Shown here: positions 1-9,136 of the stretch, one piece after another
How the letters are laid out: every line of letters starts with the position of its first letter
Position numbering within the stretch: the stretch's first letter is position 1
NCBI GenBank assembly: GCA_964463485.1
Contig: CAYXDO010000046.1
Coordinates: 5,642-69,641, forward strand
Length of the DNA: 64,000 nt
Direction of reading: 5' to 3'
DNA from: CAYXDO01 sp964463485
GTDB lineage: Bacteria; Myxococcota; Kuafuiibacteriia; Kuafuiibacteriales; Kuafuiibacteriaceae
Made by a program: the position numbers and the translations under genes
The notes under the pieces: model-generated
What the model was told of the DNA's origin: nothing
Databases searched by the model: none
The model's input: only the letters and a program-made list of their open reading frames with translations

Positions 1-140
1 GCGGCCTTGCCTCCGAGCTCGACGACGATGTGGCGTATGCCGTTCGTCTTCATCGCGTCCTCGGCGTCGCGGGCCGTTCGATCGGGGGACAGCAGGACCG
101 GGCAGCGGGACATGTAGTCGCGAACGGACGGGTTCTTCAT
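1..140 (-). CDS. CBS-domain protein, N-terminal fragment
   Basis: The minus strand reads an open frame from an ATG at 140 that runs off the left edge, giving 46 residues. It contains the usual first half of a CBS domain: an early VRDYMSR stretch, PVLLSPD, a DAEDAM helix and the GIRHIVV strand. CBS domains bind adenosyl ligands and regulate partner domains, so the rest of the protein, outside the window, decides its role. GGAGG lies 9 nt before the ATG, which fixes the start. It is transcribed divergently from the repair gene to its right. Confidence 0.75.
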   Translation of the reverse strand, partial: MKNPSVRDYMSRCPVLLSPDRTARDAEDAMKTNGIRHIVVELGGKA

Positions 141-271
141 CGCAGCGGACCTCCGCCCCGACGAGGAAGCAAAGCACGTGCGAGGGTTCGGGCCTAGGAT
201 TGGCTCGCTCGAGGCGCAATCGTTGCGACCCGTCGTCATTGACGGCGCGCGTTCGCTGCGCGCATACGCGC

Positions 272-3200
272 ATGGTGGGAGCGAGCCCTAGAAACCCGCC
301 ACGCCTTCTGATCAGCCATGACCACGCGAGCCTGGGTCGAGCGGTGCAGGCGTTTCTCACCGAGCATCGTGGTGCTGCGCTGCTCGTGGCGCCCACTCGG
401 CGCGCCGGAGACGACCTGATTCGCGAGGTGGCTCGCAGCGCGGGTTGGGCCGGCGGCATCGTGGCCACGACCCTCGAGCGCCTGGCCGCCGAGCTCTCCG
501 TCGAGCAGCTCGCGGAGAAGCGTCGCGTCGCGTCCTCGGCCCTTGGGGCGCGCGCGGTCGCCGGGCGAATCACCCACGCGGCGATGGTCGCGGGCGAGCT
601 CGAATACTTCGCCCCGGTGGCGGCGACCCCAGGCTTCCCTCGGGCTCTCGAAGCAACTCTCCGCGACCTTAGAGCCGCGGGCGTCCCGGCGGACCGGATG
701 TCGGTCGCGGGCCCCGCGGGGCGCGACCTGGCGCGCCTTTTGGAGCGCCATACGCTGGACGCGGACCGCCGAGTCGATGCCTCCGGGTTGTTCGACCTGG
801 CGAGCGCTCGGATCGACAAGGCCGCGATCGACCCTCGTGCAACTCATTCGACCCTCGGAAAGCCGATCGCTTTTCTCTGTCTCGAACCCCGCGCCCGCGC
901 CGACTCACGACTCATCGAACGCCTTGCCGCGCAAGCACCTGCGGTGCTCGCGACCGCCTTGGTCGGCGAGGAGGGCTCGGTGTCTCTGTTAGAGCACGCG
1001 CTCGGGGTGCGGGCGAGTCGGCTCGAGGAGGTATCTTCCGAGAGCTCCCTAGAGCGGGTCCGGTCGCGCGTCTTCGTCCAAGGAGCGCTCCAGACGTTTC
1101 CACCAGACCCTTCGCTGGAATTGTTCTCGGCCTCGAATGAAGCCAGGGAGTGCGTGGAGCTCGCTCGGCGGGTGAGATTCGCGGCCAAGTCTGGGGTCCG
1201 ATTCGACGAAGTTGCGGTGCTGCTGCGAAATCCCACGGTGTATCAGCCGTTGATCGAAGACGCGTTTCGGCGCGCCGAGATCGCGACCTTCTCGACTCGC
1301 GGCGCATCTCGGCCGAACGTCTCGGGCCGGGCCTTTTTGGCCTTGCTCCACACCGCCGAGCAAAACCTGTCTGCCTCGCGATTCGCCGAGTACCTGTCGC
1401 TGGGACAAACGCCGGAGCTCGATGAAGAGGGTGCTACGGCGACCGTCGATCGAGAGTGGGTTCCGCCGAGCGACGCGCAGCTGGTGTTTCGTGGCGCGGA
1501 GCGACCCAAGGCGACGGAGCCGCAACGATCTCCTGAGCTCGAGCCCACCCCGACCCTCACCAAGCCACCCGGTCGAGAGCCAAGTGACTCCCCGACCTCG
1601 AAGATGACGGGCGACGATGGTGCCTCCCGTGCGCTGAGTGGATCCTCACTCCGCGTCCCGCGGCACTTCGAGCGCTTGCTCGTCGACGCCGCGGTCATGA
1701 AGGGTCGAGCGCGCTGGAGGTCACGCCTCGACGGCCTGGCCAACGAGCTCGACCGCCAAATCGAGGCGACCGCCGACGATCCGGCGCTCTCCGAGGCCAA
1801 GCGAAAGGACCGGGCGAGGCTCGACAACCTCCGCCGCTTCGCCCTCCCGATCATCGAGCTCCTCGCCGCGCTGCCGCAGGCAGAGACTTGGCGAGATTGG
1901 TTGGTGCGACTCGATGAGCTGGCCGAAAAGGCGCTGCGAGACCCTTTGCCCGTCAAATCAGTGCTGGCCGACCTCGCCCCGCTCGCCGAGGTCGGACCCG
2001 TGACCCTGAGTGAGGTCCGGGCCGTGCTGTCAGAACGACTGTCGTTCTTATACTCAGAGCCCCAGGGTCGACGGTTCGGTCGTGTTTTCGTGTCCACGAT
2101 CGAGGAGAGCGCCGGTCGATCTTTTCGATGGGTGTTCGTCCCGGGTCTCGCGGAAGGTGTCTTTCCGAGAAGAGTCTTCGAAGATCCGCTGCTGCTCGAC
2201 GAAGCGCGCCGGGCCCTCGACGCGGGCCTCGAGGACCGAACTCATCGCTTCGCCCACGAGCGCTCGCTGCTTCGAATCGCCGCCGCCTCGGCGTCGGAGA
2301 AGCTCGTCGCGTCCTGGCCCCGCGTCGAGCTCCGCGAAGGGCGCTCGAGGGTCCCTTCGTTCTATGCGCTGGACTTGGTGCGCGCGTCGGAGGGTCGGGT
2401 GCCGCGCCTCCACGATCTGGAGAGTCGCGCGGCCGGGAGCGCTCCGGATCAGCGCCTGGGTTGGCCGGCCCCGACGAATCCCCACGAAGCCATCGACGAT
2501 ACCGAGTACGATCTCGCGCATTTGGTCCAGGTGTTGAGCATGAGTCGCGACCGAGCCGCTGGTCGCGCCGCCTATCTGATCGACCGAAACCCCGCCCTTG
2601 GTCGAGCGCTCCGAGCGCGCGCGCGAAATCACAAGCGCCCGTGGACCGCCGCGGACGGGCTCGTCGAGCCCTCCTCGGAGGCCCTGCAGTTGTTGGCAAA
2701 GGAGCGCGCCCACGTGCGGAGTTACTCGGCGACCGCGCTGCAAGGCTTCACCGAGTGTCCCTACCGATTCTTTCTGCAAGCCATTCTGAAAGTTCGACCA
2801 CGAGAAGAAGCCGTCCCGCTCGAGACGCTCGATCCGCGCACCAGAGGGTCCGTGTATCACTCGGTGCTCTTTCGACTCCTCTCTCGGCTGCAGGCCGAGC
2901 GGGCCTTTCCGCTTCAGAGTGAGAGTTTGGCGAGTGTCTTCGCCGTCGCAGACCAGGTGCTCGAGGAGGTCGCCGCAGAGTCGAGAGACGACCTCGACCC
3001 AGCGATTCCGGCGGTCTTCGATCAGGCCATCGAGTCGATGGGGCAAGATCTTCGAGGGTGGCTGCGGAGGGTTGCCGAGCGCGAGCCGGATTGGGCGCCC
3101 ATTCACCTCGAGCTCGCTTTCGGTGTGGATGAGTTCGGGCGCGATCACGACCCCAAGTCGACCCGCGACGCAGTAGAGATCCTCGACGGCGCCAAAGTCC

Positions 3201-3637
3201 GCGGAGCGATCGACCTCGTCGAGCTCTCTGTGGGCGGTGCTGTTCGGGTGACTGACCACAAGACGGGGAGGGCCCCGTCGCCCCGTCCCCGTAAGATAGG
3301 CGGCGGAAAACATCTGCAGCCGGTCCTGTACGCGCTCGCCGCCGAGAAGCTCTTGGGCACCCAGGTGGCCACCGGAAGGCTCCACTACAACACGGAACGA
3401 GGAAAGTTCGAGTCCATCGTGATCGACGTCGACGAGGCCGCGCGGAAGAGCTTGTCGACTTTGATCGAGCGGGTGAACGCTTCGATCGACCGTGGATTTC
3501 TGCCGGCCGCACCCGACAAAGACGCCTGCACCTACTGTGATTACGCGATCGTCTGCGGTCCCGGTGTGGAGCGTCGCGTGATGAAAAAAGACCGAGCTCC
3601 GCTCCAGGGTTTGGTGCAACTCAGAGGTCTCCCATGA
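272..3637 (+). CDS. AddB-like PD-(D/E)XK exonuclease with iron-sulfur staple
   Basis: Predicted nuclease subunit of an AddAB-type double-strand-break resection complex. The N-terminal part has helicase-like folds but no Walker A lysine motif, as in AddB. The C-terminal nuclease carries GAIDLVEL then TDHKTGR, the metal-binding PD-(D/E)XK signature. A lone Cys (FTECPYRFF) about 260 residues before a C-x2-C-x5-C cluster near the C-terminus makes the four ligands of the AddB-type 4Fe-4S staple. The start is uncertain: ATG 272 precedes the conserved LLISHDHASLGRAV region, while a TTG at 200 would add 24 Arg-rich residues that look non-native. Its stop overlaps the next start by ATGA, so the two subunits are translationally coupled. 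Confidence 0.8.
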   Translation: MVGASPRNPPRLLISHDHASLGRAVQAFLTEHRGAALLVAPTRRAGDDLIREVARSAGWAGGIVATTLERLAAELSVEQLAEKRRVASSALGARAVAGRITHAAMVAGELEYFAPVAATPGFPRALEATLRDLRAAGVPADRMSVAGPAGRDLARLLERHTLDADRRVDASGLFDLASARIDKAAIDPRATHSTLGKPIAFLCLEPRARADSRLIERLAAQAPAVLATALVGEEGSVSLLEHALGVRASRLEEVSSESSLERVRSRVFVQGALQTFPPDPSLELFSASNEARECVELARRVRFAAKSGVRFDEVAVLLRNPTVYQPLIEDAFRRAEIATFSTRGASRPNVSGRAFLALLHTAEQNLSASRFAEYLSLGQTPELDEEGATATVDREWVPPSDAQLVFRGAERPKATEPQRSPELEPTPTLTKPPGREPSDSPTSKMTGDDGASRALSGSSLRVPRHFERLLVDAAVMKGRARWRSRLDGLANELDRQIEATADDPALSEAKRKDRARLDNLRRFALPIIELLAALPQAETWRDWLVRLDELAEKALRDPLPVKSVLADLAPLAEVGPVTLSEVRAVLSERLSFLYSEPQGRRFGRVFVSTIEESAGRSFRWVFVPGLAEGVFPRRVFEDPLLLDEARRALDAGLEDRTHRFAHERSLLRIAAASASEKLVASWPRVELREGRSRVPSFYALDLVRASEGRVPRLHDLESRAAGSAPDQRLGWPAPTNPHEAIDDTEYDLAHLVQVLSMSRDRAAGRAAYLIDRNPALGRALRARARNHKRPWTAADGLVEPSSEALQLLAKERAHVRSYSATALQGFTECPYRFFLQAILKVRPREEAVPLETLDPRTRGSVYHSVLFRLLSRLQAERAFPLQSESLASVFAVADQVLEEVAAESRDDLDPAIPAVFDQAIESMGQDLRGWLRRVAEREPDWAPIHLELAFGVDEFGRDHDPKSTRDAVEILDGAKVRGAIDLVELSVGGAVRVTDHKTGRAPSPRPRKIGGGKHLQPVLYALAAEKLLGTQVATGRLHYNTERGKFESIVIDVDEAARKSLSTLIERVNASIDRGFLPAAPDKDACTYCDYAIVCGPGVERRVMKKDRAPLQGLVQLRGLP

Positions 3638-6600
3638 GTAGGATCGAAGAGGACGTCCTCGCCGAGGACAGGCGAGCGAGGAGTCTCATTCGGACTCAGC
3701 TCGACCGTTGTTTCATCGTCGAAGCCGCGGCGGGCACCGGCAAGACGACCGAGCTGATCGCGCGCCTGGTGGCGGTGCTTCGGAACGGAGTCACCACGGT
3801 CGACCGGATCGCGGCGGTCACCTTCACCCGCAAGGCCGCGGGCGAGCTCAAGCTGCGGCTGCGGCAGGAGCTGGACTCGGCGCGAGCAGGGATCGAAGTG
3901 AGCTCCGAGGAGCGTGTCTCGCTCGAGCACGCGATCAGTCACCTCGAGGAGGCTCGAGTCGGTACGATTCACTCGTTCTGCGCAGAGATCCTCCGGCAGC
4001 GCCCAGTCGAAGCTCGGGTCGACCCCGCGTTCGAGGAGCTCACCGAGGATCAAGCCAAGGCGATGTTCGATTCCGTGTTGCGGAGGTTTCTCGAAGAGAA
4101 GCTCGAGTCGCTGCCGGAAGGTCTGTTGAGACTCTCGCGGCGGCCTCCCGAGGGGAGAAATCCAGAGAACCTCACACTCATCGATCGGATCTCCGAGGCC
4201 GCGTGGTCGCTCGCGGAGTGGCGCGACTTCCCGGCGCCGTGGCGTCGGGACCCATTCGAGCGCGAGCCCCGCATCCGAGCCCTGATCGAGCGGGCCAAAC
4301 AGCTAGCAGGCTACGTTCGAAGGATTCCCCAGAAGAGCCCGCTCGTGACTTGGCTGGGTTCGATCGCTGATTTCAGCGCCTGGCTGAGCCGGCACGAAGA
4401 GGTGGCCAGCGATCTCGATGTGCTCGAGGCCAAGCTCGTCGAGCTCTCGCGCCAGGTTCCGCCTCAGAAGACGGGCAGGGCCAAGGAAGCGGCCCCGGGC
4501 CTTCCAACCGAGAAGGTGGTCAGCGAGGCGCGGTCTTTCCTCGACGAGCTGTCGCTGTTCTGCAGGGACGCCGCGGCCGACCTGGCGGCGTTGCTCCATG
4601 ACGAGCTGCTCGAGGTCGTGGGTCGTTATCAGGACGAGAAGCGACGCACCGGGCGCGTAGACTTCGTCGACCTGCTCGTACTCACCCGTGATTTGGTGCG
4701 TGATCACCCGGAGACTCGCAAGCACCTCTCCGAGAGAATCAGTCACCTGTTCGTGGATGAATTCCAGGACACCGACCCTCTTCAGGTGGAGATCCTGCTG
4801 CTTCTGGCAGCCGACGACATCGAAGAGAAGGATTGGCGCAAGTCCCGCCCGATCCCAGGGAAGCTCTTCGTCGTCGGCGATCCAAAGCAGTCCATTTATC
4901 GGTTTCGGCGAGCCGACTTGGAGCTCTACCACGAGGTCAAGAGCGCGCTGATCGAGCGCGGCGTGACTCACGTGAAGCTGACCAGGAGCTTTCGAGGGAC
5001 CCACCCCCTTCAATCGCTCGTCAACGCGGCCTTCGAGCGGCGCATGCGGGCCGACGCTCGAGTGGGTCAAGCGGCCTACGTGCCGCTGGCCGGCGGGCCT
5101 GCTGCCCACCTCCCGACCTCGGCCGTCGTGCTCCCGATCGGCAAGCCCTTCGGGTACAAAGGCGACGTCACGGTCGCTCAATTCAACTCGGAGCTCCCGC
5201 GTACCGTCGCTTCCTTCGTAGAGTGGCTGGTCTCGGAGAGTGGATGGCAAGTCCGGGACCCTGCGGACCCAGCTCAGCTCGTGCCCGTGCTGCCCCGCCA
5301 CGTGTGCCTGCTGTTCAGTCGGTTCATGAATTTCGGGAACGACTTTACGCGTGAGTTCGTTCGCGAGCTCGAGCTTCGAGGGATTTCTCATCTCTTGGTG
5401 GGGTCTCGCTCCTTTCACCGCCGCGAGGAGGTCGAGACCTTGCGCGCCGCCGCGACCGCCATCGAGTGGCCGGAGGACGACCTGGCGATCTACGCGACCC
5501 TCCGCGGAGCGTTGTTCGCGTTGCCTGATGACTTGCTGTTCGTCTATCAACGAGTCTGCGGATCTCTCGATCCCTTTCGGCCGCGCCCGACCGATCGCCC
5601 GGATCTAGAAGACGTGAGTCGGGCCCTCGACGTCCTGAGTGCGTTGCACCGGAAGAGAAATTTTCGATCGGTCGCGGAGACACTCTCCGAGCTCCTCGAG
5701 ATCACTCGAGCTCACGCGGGCTTTGCGCTGAGGCCGGCCGGCGATCAAGTGCTGGCGAACGTGCTTCGCGTGATCGACCTCGCGCGCTCGTACGAAGCCC
5801 AAGGTGGGTTGTCGTTTCGCGGCTTCGTCGAGATGTTGTCGGCGGAGGCCGAGCGTGTGCGCACCGTCGAGTCGCCGGTGATCGAAGACGGCGTGGAGGG
5901 CGTTCGGCTCATGACCGTTCACAGCGCCAAGGGTCTCGAGTTTCCGGTGGTGGTCCTGGTCGACGCGGCGAACGCCGTGGCTCGCGACCGACCCACACGA
6001 AGTGTGGACACGCGAGCGGGGCGCTGTGTGCAACGGCTGGTCGACCTGACGCCCATCGAGCTCTCGGAAGCCGCCTCGGTCGAGGTGGCGCGAGACGGCG
6101 CGGAGTCTCTGCGGTTGGCCTACGTGGCCTCGACGCGGGCGAAAGACCTGCTGGTCCTGCCGTGGGTGGGCGTCGAGTTCGATCGGTCCAGCTGGGTCAG
6201 GCCGCTCGTCGACGTACTCATGCCGGAGTCTGGGGAGTGGGATGACGGTGCTTCGGTGCCCGGGGTCCCGAGGTTCGGGGACGAGTCGATCCTCGCCTGG
6301 CCGCAAGCGCCTGGAAGGTCGGTGAGGCCTGGGGCGTATCGGTTGGGTGAGGTCGAGACGGTCTGGTGGGACCCTGAGTTGTTGGCGCGAAGCCCTGAAG
6401 ACTCGGTGGGCCTGGAGCACGTCGAGCTCCTCGTGAGCAAGGGCAACGAGCTCGCCGCTCAGGAGGCTTCGGACGAATACACGAGATTCCTGGAAGAGCG
6501 AAGCGAGGACTTGGCGCGGGGTCACGAGCCGAGCGCGAGGCCCTTCAACCCGACCCACACCGAGCTCGATCCGCCGCGATACTCACCTCGTGTAGAGATC

Positions 6601-7074
6601 GTCACTCTGCCGATCAAAAAACATCGACCCGGGGGGCGGAGGTTCGGGACGTTGGTGCACACCATCTTGGCGCATAGCCAGCTCGACGCGGATCGCGAGG
6701 AGATTTCGAGACTCGCGTATGTCCACGGAGCCGCGCTCGGGGCGACCGCAGACGAGGTCAGATCCTCGGTCGACCCGGTGATGACCGCGTTGTCGCACTC
6801 TCTGTTCGAACGGGCCCGATCCGCCGAGGAGGTCCGTCGGGAGTGGCCGTTCGTGCTCGACGTCTCCGAGCTCGAGCTGGCGGAAGGGGACCTGCTCGAA
6901 GGCTCCATCGACCTCGCGTTTCTCGAGAGCGGCGTTTGGCACGTGATCGACTACAAGACCGACCCGAGCTTGGATGAGGCGCTCGGTGAGTACCGTCGGC
7001 AGGTGAGATGGTACATGTACGCAGTATCCAAGATGAGCGGGCACAGCGCGAACGGCTGGATACTGAGAGTGTGA
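3634..7074 (+). CDS. AddA-like UvrD-family helicase-nuclease
   Basis: Superfamily 1A helicase with a C-terminal nuclease, 1146 aa, the motor partner of the upstream AddB-like subunit. Helicase motifs are in order: Walker A GTGKTT near residue 34, Ia TFTRKAAGEL, GTIHSFC, motif II DEFQDTD near 375, motif III GDPKQSIYRFR near 415, IV LTRSFRG, motif V VHSAKGLEF near 763 and VI YVASTRAK near 830. The C-terminal domain has RFGTLVH (about 1004), a GSIDLAF Asp and DYKTD (about 1107), the PD-(D/E)XK active site. No RecB/C/D-type partner is visible, so AddAB-type resection is the best reading. Confidence 0.88.
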   Translation: MSRIEEDVLAEDRRARSLIRTQLDRCFIVEAAAGTGKTTELIARLVAVLRNGVTTVDRIAAVTFTRKAAGELKLRLRQELDSARAGIEVSSEERVSLEHAISHLEEARVGTIHSFCAEILRQRPVEARVDPAFEELTEDQAKAMFDSVLRRFLEEKLESLPEGLLRLSRRPPEGRNPENLTLIDRISEAAWSLAEWRDFPAPWRRDPFEREPRIRALIERAKQLAGYVRRIPQKSPLVTWLGSIADFSAWLSRHEEVASDLDVLEAKLVELSRQVPPQKTGRAKEAAPGLPTEKVVSEARSFLDELSLFCRDAAADLAALLHDELLEVVGRYQDEKRRTGRVDFVDLLVLTRDLVRDHPETRKHLSERISHLFVDEFQDTDPLQVEILLLLAADDIEEKDWRKSRPIPGKLFVVGDPKQSIYRFRRADLELYHEVKSALIERGVTHVKLTRSFRGTHPLQSLVNAAFERRMRADARVGQAAYVPLAGGPAAHLPTSAVVLPIGKPFGYKGDVTVAQFNSELPRTVASFVEWLVSESGWQVRDPADPAQLVPVLPRHVCLLFSRFMNFGNDFTREFVRELELRGISHLLVGSRSFHRREEVETLRAAATAIEWPEDDLAIYATLRGALFALPDDLLFVYQRVCGSLDPFRPRPTDRPDLEDVSRALDVLSALHRKRNFRSVAETLSELLEITRAHAGFALRPAGDQVLANVLRVIDLARSYEAQGGLSFRGFVEMLSAEAERVRTVESPVIEDGVEGVRLMTVHSAKGLEFPVVVLVDAANAVARDRPTRSVDTRAGRCVQRLVDLTPIELSEAASVEVARDGAESLRLAYVASTRAKDLLVLPWVGVEFDRSSWVRPLVDVLMPESGEWDDGASVPGVPRFGDESILAWPQAPGRSVRPGAYRLGEVETVWWDPELLARSPEDSVGLEHVELLVSKGNELAAQEASDEYTRFLEERSEDLARGHEPSARPFNPTHTELDPPRYSPRVEIVTLPIKKHRPGGRRFGTLVHTILAHSQLDADREEISRLAYVHGAALGATADEVRSSVDPVMTALSHSLFERARSAEEVRREWPFVLDVSELELAEGDLLEGSIDLAFLESGVWHVIDYKTDPSLDEALGEYRRQVRWYMYAVSKMSGHSANGWILRV

Positions 7075-7093
7075 ACGCTCGAGCGTCTCATCG

Positions 7094-7173
7094 GCATCCG
7101 GCCCTCCTGGACCTGTGGGAGGCATCTTGCATCCGGCCCTCCGGCCCTGGGAGCGCAGGCATCTTGCCTGCGC
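7094..7173. repeat. REP-like intergenic palindrome
   Basis: Two adjacent degenerate copies of a unit beginning ATCCGGCCCTCC and ending GGCATCTTGC lie just after the helicase gene. The second ends in a perfect 8-bp stem (GCGCAGGC, loop ATCTT, GCCTGCGC; 7153-7173). A related palindrome sits at 12559-12647. The position after a stop codon suits an extragenic palindromic element that may also act as a transcription terminator or mRNA stabiliser. Confidence 0.6.
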
Positions 7174-7334
7174 GTAAGCTTCGCGGACTCGACCTTGCTG
7201 GCGATCCATCGAGTCGGACGGCGGCGGCGAACGAAGAGTACGATCCGCCATTGCCGCAGCTAGGAGCTGGACTTCGCTCGCGGCTGGATCTCAACTCGAT
7301 TGCCCTGCAGGCACTGAACGCGCATACTGCAGGC

Positions 7335-7577
7335 ATGCAGTATACGCTCCGCAACATCCCGACAGCCGTGGATGCGCTCTTGCGTCGTCGCGCTCGCGAT
7401 GAAGGCAAGAGCCTCAACGTGGTCGCGCTCGAGACCCTCGTCCGAGGGCTCGGTCTCGCCGGTGCGCCGGTCAAGCACCGGGATCTCTCCGACGTCGCGG
7501 GCACCTGGCAGCGCGATAAAGCGATCGACGACGCGCTCGCTGATCAGCGCCACGTCGACCTGGACCTCTGGAGGTGA
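7335..7577 (+). CDS. RHH/FitA-like antitoxin, 80 aa
   Basis: Small DNA-binding antitoxin of a VapBC/FitAB-type system. The N-terminus MQYTLRNIPTAVDALLRRRA gives a ribbon-helix-helix strand and helix (the LRNIP...LRRRARDEGKSLNVVALE pattern is typical of FitA/VapB antitoxins), and the C-terminal tail ends in an acidic-hydrophobic DLDLWR that normally wraps the toxin. Its stop overlaps a GTG that opens a PIN-domain reading frame (7574), the classic arrangement, but that toxin is truncated, so the antitoxin is now orphaned. The ATG at 7335 is chosen because the RHH strand begins at once. Confidence 0.75.
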   Translation: MQYTLRNIPTAVDALLRRRARDEGKSLNVVALETLVRGLGLAGAPVKHRDLSDVAGTWQRDKAIDDALADQRHVDLDLWR

Positions 7578-7619
7578 GGCTCGCGCTGGACACCAATCAC
7601 CTGGCCACCGGTATTCGCG
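7574..7619 (+). pseudogene. PIN-domain toxin, first ~11 residues only
   Basis: A GTG overlapping the antitoxin stop opens VRLALDTNHLA, the first beta-strand and catalytic Asp of a PIN ribonuclease (usual form MRLALDTNxLV). After that the frame loses all PIN similarity and runs into the 3' end of the convergent glycosyltransferase gene, stopping at 7699. About 120 residues of toxin are missing, so no ribonuclease can be made. Confidence 0.65.
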
Positions 7620-9077
7620 TCAAGGCGTGTCCGGGGCCTTCAGAAACACGACGAACTCACCGACTGTCGCGGTCGCCGCAAATCCGAGGCCTCCGCTGAC
7701 GAGTGACTGATACTCCGCGTCCGCGACGTCGCGGAGGGCGCCGTCAATGACCACCACCACTGCGTCGTCAGCGATGTTCTCGGTTCGGAGCGACCAGATG
7801 GGCTTCCACGGAAGCTCGGGCGGCACGTAGACGTAATACGATGAGACTACGCTGCCCGACCTTCCAGCGCCGAGCTTCGAGAGCAACTCACCGACGCGCA
7901 CCTTCGGCTCCGTGAAATTGCGTTCGACGACCTGTGAGTCCAAAACAACTTCGTCGCTCATCATCGGAAAGTCTTTCGCGGCGAAGACGAGCGTCGCGAT
8001 CGCTCCGAGCATCCATCGTGCTCGCACCGACCACGTGGGGTCGAAGAGCGCGGCGACGCCCACGAAGAGGAGCGGCCACATACCCGGCATCGCATAACGC
8101 GGCATGGCCAGCGACACCGTCGTCACGGCGTACCCGAGATAGAACAGCCCGAAGGCGGCGATCGGTCGAAGGCCGATCGTCAACTTTGCAGTGACCAAGC
8201 GCCAGATTCCGACGACGACCAAGAAGGCTCCGGACCAACCCAGCCCGCGGGCTCCGAGTAACACTCCGAGCCACGCGCCTCGTCCGGCGCCGTCATGTCG
8301 ATTGCGCTGATTCTGAGTCACGAAACCTTGAATCGTTCCCCTCGGAGAGAGGACGAGCAGCGGATTCACCATCGTGAATACGGCCAAAAACAGGAGGCCG
8401 TGGAGAATGACGCGGCGAATGGCTCGCGGAAGGTCTCTCCGATCTTCGATCAGAATCGTGCCCGCGATGATGACCATGATGAAGGCACCCACGAGCTTGG
8501 TGCCAGCCGACAAGCCAGCCAACACCGTCGCTCCGGCGAGGAGCCACTTGCTGCGTCTCACCACGTAGAGTCCCAACAAGGCCAGGGAGCCGTGGTCGAA
8601 GAGTACGAGCAGAGCGTCCGGATGGACCCGCGCTGCCCAGAGCGCGGTTTCGGGGTGTAGCGACAAGGCGAGACAAAAGACGGCTGCGGCGGGCGGGCTG
8701 CCGCTCGCGTACGCAAACCCAAAATAGGTCGCGAGCATCGCCAAAATCATCGAAATCAAGGAAAGCGCTCGCGTCGCGCGGACGGATGTTTCTACGTCCG
8801 GACCCACCGCGGCACGCACCGCTGCGACGGCGTATGGGTAGAGGCCCGGGTAGACGCCGACGGAATGATACAGGTCTCGCCGCTCGACCATCGCCCAAAC
8901 TCTCTCGAGGATCAGCGCTTCGTCGTGCATCACGTGTTGCACGATCCGGAGGTTCTTGGCGCCATCGTCGAGGCGTGGGGCCGCGCGGCAGGCGATCACG
9001 GCGGCGCCGCAGACCACCACCAGCAACCCCCCGAGCACGTGGGACCGGGCAGAGCGCTTGGCTCCTGATGACGTCAC
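7620..9077 (-). CDS. GT-C (family 39-like) membrane glycosyltransferase
   Basis: Polytopic membrane protein of 485 aa with about ten hydrophobic segments, starting with a signal-anchor (HVLGGLLVVVCGAAVIA). A luminal loop with HDEAL and YPGLYPY after the first helix resembles the acidic loop of PMT/ArnT-type glycosyltransferases that use a polyprenyl-phosphate sugar. It lies third in a minus-strand set after a GT2 enzyme that could make that lipid-linked donor, and a transglutaminase-like lipoprotein. The GTG start at 9077 is preceded by AGGA. Acceptor unknown. Confidence 0.6.
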   Translation of the reverse strand: MTSSGAKRSARSHVLGGLLVVVCGAAVIACRAAPRLDDGAKNLRIVQHVMHDEALILERVWAMVERRDLYHSVGVYPGLYPYAVAAVRAAVGPDVETSVRATRALSLISMILAMLATYFGFAYASGSPPAAAVFCLALSLHPETALWAARVHPDALLVLFDHGSLALLGLYVVRRSKWLLAGATVLAGLSAGTKLVGAFIMVIIAGTILIEDRRDLPRAIRRVILHGLLFLAVFTMVNPLLVLSPRGTIQGFVTQNQRNRHDGAGRGAWLGVLLGARGLGWSGAFLVVVGIWRLVTAKLTIGLRPIAAFGLFYLGYAVTTVSLAMPRYAMPGMWPLLFVGVAALFDPTWSVRARWMLGAIATLVFAAKDFPMMSDEVVLDSQVVERNFTEPKVRVGELLSKLGAGRSGSVVSSYYVYVPPELPWKPIWSLRTENIADDAVVVVIDGALRDVADAEYQSLVSGGLGFAATATVGEFVVFLKAPDTP

Positions 9078-9136
9078 GGTCCTGCCTAACGTGCCTCCCG
9101 ACCGTCGTCGAGAGAAACTCGGCAGAGGCGCGGAGC

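Noticed and set aside
1243..2097. Long minus-strand frames antisense to the AddB-like gene
   Set aside because: High GC gives long shadow frames; composition is Arg/Ser-rich with no domain, while the plus frame has clear motifs.
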